A DNA stretch of 64,000 nucleotides from Cunninghamia lanceolata (taxonomy: Eukaryota; Streptophyta; Pinopsida; Cupressales; Cupressaceae), in contig BSBN01001149.1 in assembly GCA_027924645.1 (NCBI GenBank), positions 5,146,001 to 5,210,000 on the forward strand, given 5' to 3'. Below are positions 57,785 through 64,000 of this stretch, one piece after another. Every line of letters starts with the position of its first letter. Position 1 is the first letter of the stretch. Made by a program: the position numbers and the translations under genes. The notes beneath the pieces are model-generated. The model saw nothing but the letters and a program-made list of their open reading frames with translations, ran no database searches and was not told where the DNA came from.

Positions 57785-60700
57785 CAGTAATTGCCTCGAG
57801 CAGAAAAAATTTGACTAAAAAAATGGAGGACAAAAATAAGAGTAATAGACAAAATGTCAAAGTGGAAATCTACAGCCTACACCATCAAAAACATGAACGT
57901 TTGAGCACTTCTAAAGGCCACATATAGAATAGGTTAGGGAGGTTGCTCATCTAAACATTTCAGTTACCTAGAATCAGCGATAGTGTCAAAATCTAGGCAC
58001 ATCAATGGGTGTTTTTATAGCTCTCATTGTTTTGTGCCCTCTACAACATCCAAGCCTCTTTGTTAATTCCCAAAATTAAGGTGGACATAGGTTTTATTCT
58101 TACAATTATCACGAAAACTTTTTTCATTATTTTGGCGTTTTAGAAATGAAGCCTCTAATTCTGATGAATTTTAACATTGTAACAATGCAAATACTATTTA
58201 ATTGTTTGGAGCTTCATAGAATCTAGATGACAAAATGTTGTATGGCACATCCTTTGTGAGGAAAATATAGAATTCCCATGTTATGAAGGTAAGTTAGTTG
58301 CTAAATATTTTTTGACAATACACTTTATTTTTTTATTTTTTGATATGTTTTCGAGCAACCCTATCTAACCAACACAACGGTTTTCTTTTTCGCCAGGTGT
58401 GATGTTTGGAGACTACTTTGCATCACTTATATCTTTATAAGCTTTTATGATTAAGCATAAATCTAGCCTCTATTGCAAAGCACTATTGGTGGACAATTAT
58501 CTTTCTATTCTAAGGTTTATTTTTTTCGATAAAACAAGAACTAAAACATGGCAGTTGGTGTTGGATTTTTTGAGGGATAATATGCTAATGATCAATGGTG
58601 CACACATTCTAGGCAAAGGTATTGGAAGGATCTCCTAAAAAAAATTTCTATTTTTGGGAGCAATTTTGTTATTGTCTTATCTAGTGCATGTGTTTTTATA
58701 GTTTTTATAGAGAAAATTCTCCAAGTACAACGTAAAGTCAGATAGATTTTTACTCTAGTTAGGGCAAAATATTTATGATCTACCCAATCCAAGATCCAAA
58801 AAGAGGTAATGATAAAAACATTCCATAATAAATCATTACCTCATGTAGAGGCTAATGTGTTATGTACATAGATGATATGCTCAGAGTTGTTCAAACTTCT
58901 ACAAGATCATTACAAAGGAGAGTATGACAAGTTCATGGCACATAAAAATATTCATATTGTGGGACACGCGTCAATAGATGACGATTTGGAGATTGAAGGA
59001 GAGTAGAGAGATGAAGTTTGTTCCAAGATTGATATAGTTGCCAACCTTGTGGCCACCACAAAGTTCTATGAGAGGTTTGATATATTCTTTTTCCATGTAT
59101 TGAACTCTTTACAATTCAATTTACAAGTTTTTGGATTAAAACTTTGTAGGAGTTTTTATCAATGTTTTACATTGTGTAATTTATTATAGGGTTATGTTCT
59201 CCTCATTTTGATGATAGATTATGGAATGTGATTCTAAACATTGATAAAAAACAAAAAAACAAAATAAAACAAATTAAAACAAAAACAAAACAAAAAAACT
59301 CTTATAGAATTGTAATCCAAAAGCATTCAGATTCCCTATTATGAACTTTGGAAATATCATATCTTTAATATTCTTACAATTATTTTTAAAGAAAAATATA
59401 GAGGTTGACATTTTTTCTAAAAATGGTTATCATACTAGGACATGGAATAGTTATAACATTTGTTTTGTTTTTATATTGTAAATACCATGGAAGTTTATCA
59501 CATATAACATGTTTTAAGATTTATATTATAAATGTTATTATTGTTGAACTAGGTGAATTTAGAGATGTTTGTTTATTGGAAACCATATTTACATGTCTAT
59601 TAACTCAATATTGCACTAAATAAATATAAAGACATCCATTATGAGTATCTATCATGCCTAAATTGTTTGCATAGAATAGTTTGATTTGAATAACTATATG
59701 TGTTGGACTTTTTTTTGATTATTCATTGTGATTGATTTGAATAACTATATTTGTTGGACTTTTTTATTATTCATTGTGATGTAAAGTTTTGTACATGTAC
59801 ACGTTAATAGATTTATACTTGCATTGGTGCTAAATAGCTACTTCTACCCTAAATATGTGAGTTGCATATGAAATTTTTTAGCTTTAAAAAAATTATCGTA
59901 AGAACTAATCAAATAAGGTGTTAAATAGTGTCGATTCCCTTAATTTGGGAACACAGGTATGATGTCTCCATGAGTCTGAACATCATGGGGGATATTAACG
60001 TGATAATTTTTTGTAGAAAATGCCAAAATCTACTAATCTTGATTCACATCTCAATCGTTATAGCCTCATCCTCTAGATTATATCTAGTTTTATTTATCAA
60101 TGATCGAACTAGCTTTTGGCTTCCGATGCATATGACTCTATACAACACCATTGAGAGAAATGCTATGAATGTTTCTATTATAATACAATTTTAAATTGTT
60201 GTAAAACCATATATCTTCTTTTTAATTTTTAAATGTAAATCTATACTAAATGGTTAATTTCGAGTGTTGGGGTCAGACACTTACAAGCTTAACCACTATT
60301 GGTTGTGAAATAGAAAACAATATTTGCTTGGAATATGATTCAAAATTTGTATTAATTAATAATTAATTGGACTTCAATATCATGTTTTCTCTACATTTTA
60401 TGCACTAGGGTGCATATATATCACCTAGGCAAATAAGTGTTGTCTATAAGAATGCAAACTTGGTTGCACTTCATATAGAATTAGATCAAGTAGGCATCAA
60501 GATAGATGACAGATAGAAGTCAAAAGCATAATTAATGTTTTCTTAAATTATTGTTGGGTTTACCTAATTTAACACACAATCACATCTTTTTTAGATTTGA
60601 TTCTAAGCATCCTCCCTGCAAACTCCATTGATACCACTTAAACTCATTTCATTAGTAATGATTGATTGCAATTAATAACTAGAATTATTAATTGTATTAT

Positions 60701-62470
60701 TTTCCCAACATTACATCTTTTAAAACTACTTTCTTGATTCAAATATTTGCACAAATTCTAACAAAATCAAAACAAATAACACATTTCACTGGTAGAAATC
60801 AAATGCAATGTCTCTCTTGTTTCTATAATGGTGTCTTTTTTTGGATATATGGAGATTAGGTTATCTTTTATGTATCGACTAACATGTAAGATGGTATATT
60901 TTGTGTAGAAGTTGGCAAATAATTTTATCCTAGCCTATTTCCATCATTATTTATCTCCAGGATCCAAATTCAATCTCCATATCTAGTCATTAATCACCTT
61001 GGTTTAGCTTTGTTAGAGTGGAATTGGTCTAGGTCATTTTTGCGATCATGAATTTGAAGTTTAAACCTTTAAATTTTATTTTTTTAATTTGGACCTATGT
61101 TTTTAATCCTTACTAGTTGTTATGAACTAATTAAAAATGTAGTGTATTTTAAATTACATGCTAAGATGATGTATTTACTATAATTCAAAAGAATCATTTA
61201 AGTTCAAGAGAATAATTTATTGAACACATCTAGAATTTAATTGCAAAAAGACAAAAAGACTTACATCTACATTGCATCACCATTTTAGGAGTATATGCAC
61301 ACTTGTTTGTTATTCTTGACCTTGGTTTAGCATTGTTAAATTTGTTTGTCTAGGAGTGATTGAGGATAACATGACCCTAATAATTCAGTACATTTCCCAA
61401 ATGTGGTCATAAATACCTCTCATTCTTTATCATATTCAAAGCACTTGCACAAATGCAAACAAGTTCCAATCAATAAGAATCAACCAAATTAGATTCACAA
61501 TTCACAGGTTTAATTTTGTGTATCAATTTAGCTCCATACTTGTAGAGATTAGCTCTGCACTCATGGAAGTGAACTAGAGAGTTTCATAGTCAAAATTCTA
61601 GATAAGCAACACTCACCTAATAAGTTCTAAAATTTTGGCATCCTAGTGAATGGTCTTCTGACATCTGTATTATGATATCCTTATTAAAATTAGAACTAAC
61701 TAGTCTTACATTTAATTTGATTAGTTTATGCATTTATTATAACATTTACCATGATTAGTTGATATTAACCCCAACTCATATATCTAGGTTGATTAGTTAT
61801 TTGAAAGATTTTTCCCTTACATGAAATGGTGAACCCAACTTTCTTACATGCCCTAAGGTTTGTCTTTAGGGTTTATTCCTTCTCCTTTAGGGTTTTAGAT
61901 CTATTTTTCTACTATTGCACATTTATTTCAAATATAATCGGGGTTTGAATCCACCCTTGAGTATTTATTATTGCAATGTTATTTACCTCTTAGGGTTTAA
62001 ATGTTTGGTGAGATCTCTTTGGTCCCTAGACTCTCACCCTTTGGATTTAAGGTTCAACCTTTGATTTTTATATATGATCTTGATTGATTTGTCTAACCTC
62101 GTATTAGATTTGGACATTATCATGGACTTCTCTTTATGTTTTGATGATACTTCATCCCTCTTTCATGATGACACCATAGGTAATGATTGTATTTCTATGT
62201 TAACTCCTCATATGTTATCTTGCCTAGGGTTCCTTGTTAGGTGTGTGATTTTCGTAATGAATATATGCTTTGCAATCCTAGATAGGACATGTGCTATAAT
62301 GTTTACACATGTATGTGCTTTGATATATATCTTTCATTCACATGTACATGATATTAGATCACAATCTATCTGTCTTTTTCTGAGATTTACCATGATATGA
62401 TATATTATTCCATGTTTATTCTTATTTGTATCATTACATATGGCCTAAATTGATGTACATCAATGCTTCA
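57785..62470. other. AT-rich DNA, no gene recognised
   Basis: Open frames reach only about 60-110 codons and show no known domain. A plus-strand piece near 58878-59005 reads without stop for about 40 codons (HYKGEYDKFMAHKNIHIVGH), but I cannot place it. A short duplication, TGATTTGAATAACTATAT, lies at 59681 and 59731. No LTR ends or inverted repeats were identified with confidence. Confidence 0.45.
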
Positions 62471-63440
62471 TAGTTGTATTATTCTATTGGACCTTATATC
62501 TTTGAATACCTTGAGGAGTCCTTTGTACCATCATATGATTTTATTTCCATTGAGGCTCCTTCCTCATCCTATGATTTTTTATCTTTAAGCATTCTTCCTA
62601 TATGTCTTGATAATAGTATTTATATATCTCTTTCTCCCACTATTCATAAGGCGTGTGCATCTTCACATCCTACCTTTCATGCTAAGCCATCTCCTCCTGG
62701 TGGTGTACCTACTTTCCATTCCATAACTACTTCACAAAGTTATTGTGCAATTAGACATACATTTCAAAAAATAGCTAAGGGATATGATTTACTTGATCAA
62801 CTTAAGAATACCACCACTAATATATCTCTTTGGGATTTAATACATGCATCTAAGACATATAGAAGTGTTTTGAGAAAATCTTTTGCTAAAATCACCACCC
62901 CATTTAATGTTACTCCTATTGAGGTAGTTACCATTCTTGAGCCTATTTATCAAAATAGTTTTAAGATTTAATTTACTCCTCATGAGTTGTCCCCTCCCCA
63001 TATTATTCAAGAGCACCAACCATTATATATTATGGTTAAATATGGGGACATATGGATCAAATGAACTTTATTATATAACAAATATGGTCTAAATATTTGT
63101 TGTAAATACTTCCTACATATAATCAAAGTTGATTATACTAATTTACCTGAATCTGAATCCACCATTAAAAGATTTGATAATATGGGTCATGAATATATTG
63201 GTTTTGTTATGATACCCATTACTCTTGGACCTATTACACTTGATATTGTGTTCCATGTGATGCTTGGCTATTTAGTGTGTGATAATATTCTTTGGGTCAT
63301 CCTTGAATTCATGCCATGGGTGTTGCACCTTCTAGACTTCATCAAACTTTAAAGTTTATCCATAATAATCAAAGATGTTATTAAAAATTGATTATGATCC
63401 TTAAAAATATTACTAAGTAGTTGAGAAACAAAATATTTTG
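62470..63440 (+). pseudogene. Decayed Ty3/gypsy gag-protease junction (Tat-like)
   Basis: A 165-codon frame (62474-62968) ends with AKGYDLLDQLKNTTTNISLWD and PIEVVTILEPIY, matching the helical segment just before protease in Tat/Ogre-type elements. The protease follows through stops and frame changes: ELSPPH in another frame, PLYIMVKYGDIWI, GLNIC, IPITLGPITLDIVFHVM, then HAMGVAPSRLHQTLKFIHNN near 63308-63370. The active-site Asp-Asn-Gly region is altered to Tyr-Asn-Lys. No RT follows before the window ends. Confidence 0.7.
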
Positions 63441-63849
63441 GTTCCTCTTAGCTAATTGATCACACCTACATTACCGTCAGGAACTTCTTTTCCTTCATCC
63501 ACACCTCATACTGATCATGAGGATGACTAGAGTTCTCTTAATTTTACACCATCATGTGTTGAAGAACACAAGGTGAATGATAAGGATTATACCATTCCCT
63601 CTTTATATGTGGATCCTACTAGATTTATATTTGACAACCTTTAGATTTTCATGAGGATATTATTACAAATGAGGTAGCTCCTAGTGCTTGTGCATATTTA
63701 TTTTCTTACATTTAGTTTTACTTTTTTGCATTGATGTGCACATAAGATAGACTCACTTGGGTAGTTGTTGCACATTAATAGGTATCTAATTAGGGAGGTA
63801 ATATGTATTTAATAAAGGTGGTTATACTTTCTTACTTAAGTGAAGACTT

Positions 63850-64000
63850 GTACTTCACATGTACTATATCCTTTATCCCACATCAGTTGTACATTCACAT
63901 CTCTTGGTGGCATATCCTATAAATGCCCACTTCTAGGTCAATTCATCCATATAATTCAATCCATCTTGTACTCATATTGTACATTTAAAGTTGCATCCTC
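63850..64000 (+). repeat. Possible LTR start region, cut by the window end
   Basis: After the protease remnant the sequence becomes non-coding. A promoter-like CATATCCTATAAATGCCCAC lies near 63913-63932, of the kind found in plant LTRs. The partner LTR is not available, so this stays tentative. Confidence 0.25.

Overview
This window is nuclear DNA from a land plant, most likely a gymnosperm (conifer type). It is AT-rich and packed with decayed Ty1/copia, Ty3/gypsy and L1-type elements. Its one intact host gene is stretched over about 26 kb by introns full of nested elements. The organism call is an inference from element types and intron size; no species marker was read.

The main gene is on the minus strand. 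It encodes Golgi alpha-mannosidase II (GH38), the enzyme that trims GlcNAcMan5GlcNAc2 to GlcNAcMan3GlcNAc2 during complex N-glycan maturation. I assemble four exons: 55308-54802, 51098-50949, a 33-bp microexon at 48822-48790, and 32251-29495. All introns are phase 0 with GT/AG borders, and the product is 1148 aa with no stop or frameshift. Intron 1 holds a 148-bp tandem repeat and a LINE ORF2 remnant. Intron 2 holds a 49-bp tandem repeat. Intron 3 (16.5 kb) holds a minus-strand Ty3/gypsy element, itself split by two later insertions with perfect 5-bp target duplications, and a copia-type LTR.

The left third (1-25.2 kb) is a graveyard of elements. It contains: the 3' end of a copia-type element with an unusual long accessory reading frame and no pol (1-5633); an antisense LINE ORF1 cut by that element (5634-7000); a composite tRNA-like repeat (7.4-7.8 kb, related copy at 15.6-15.8 kb); a second accessory-frame pseudogene of similar layout (10.56-13.76 kb); a copia element with 165-bp LTRs (15824-20582); and a decayed Ty3/gypsy element (20.93-25.16 kb) with a short LINE ORF1 retrocopy inside it.

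The most interesting object is the 15.8-20.6 kb copia element. Most of gag-pol is missing and its interior holds fragments of four unrelated plant genes: a calmodulin-like EF-hand protein, a G-type lectin receptor kinase, a PPR protein and a NO VEIN-like protein (the last in the opposite orientation). Its 3' region carries 14 tandem 46-bp units, most with a short hairpin.

To the right of the mannosidase gene (55.4-64 kb) there is a long-TIR DNA element with (CA)n tracts (56.3-57.8 kb), about 4 kb of AT-rich DNA with no recognised gene, and a decayed Ty3/gypsy gag-protease segment (62.5-63.4 kb). I saw no CRISPR array, rRNA gene or functional tRNA gene.
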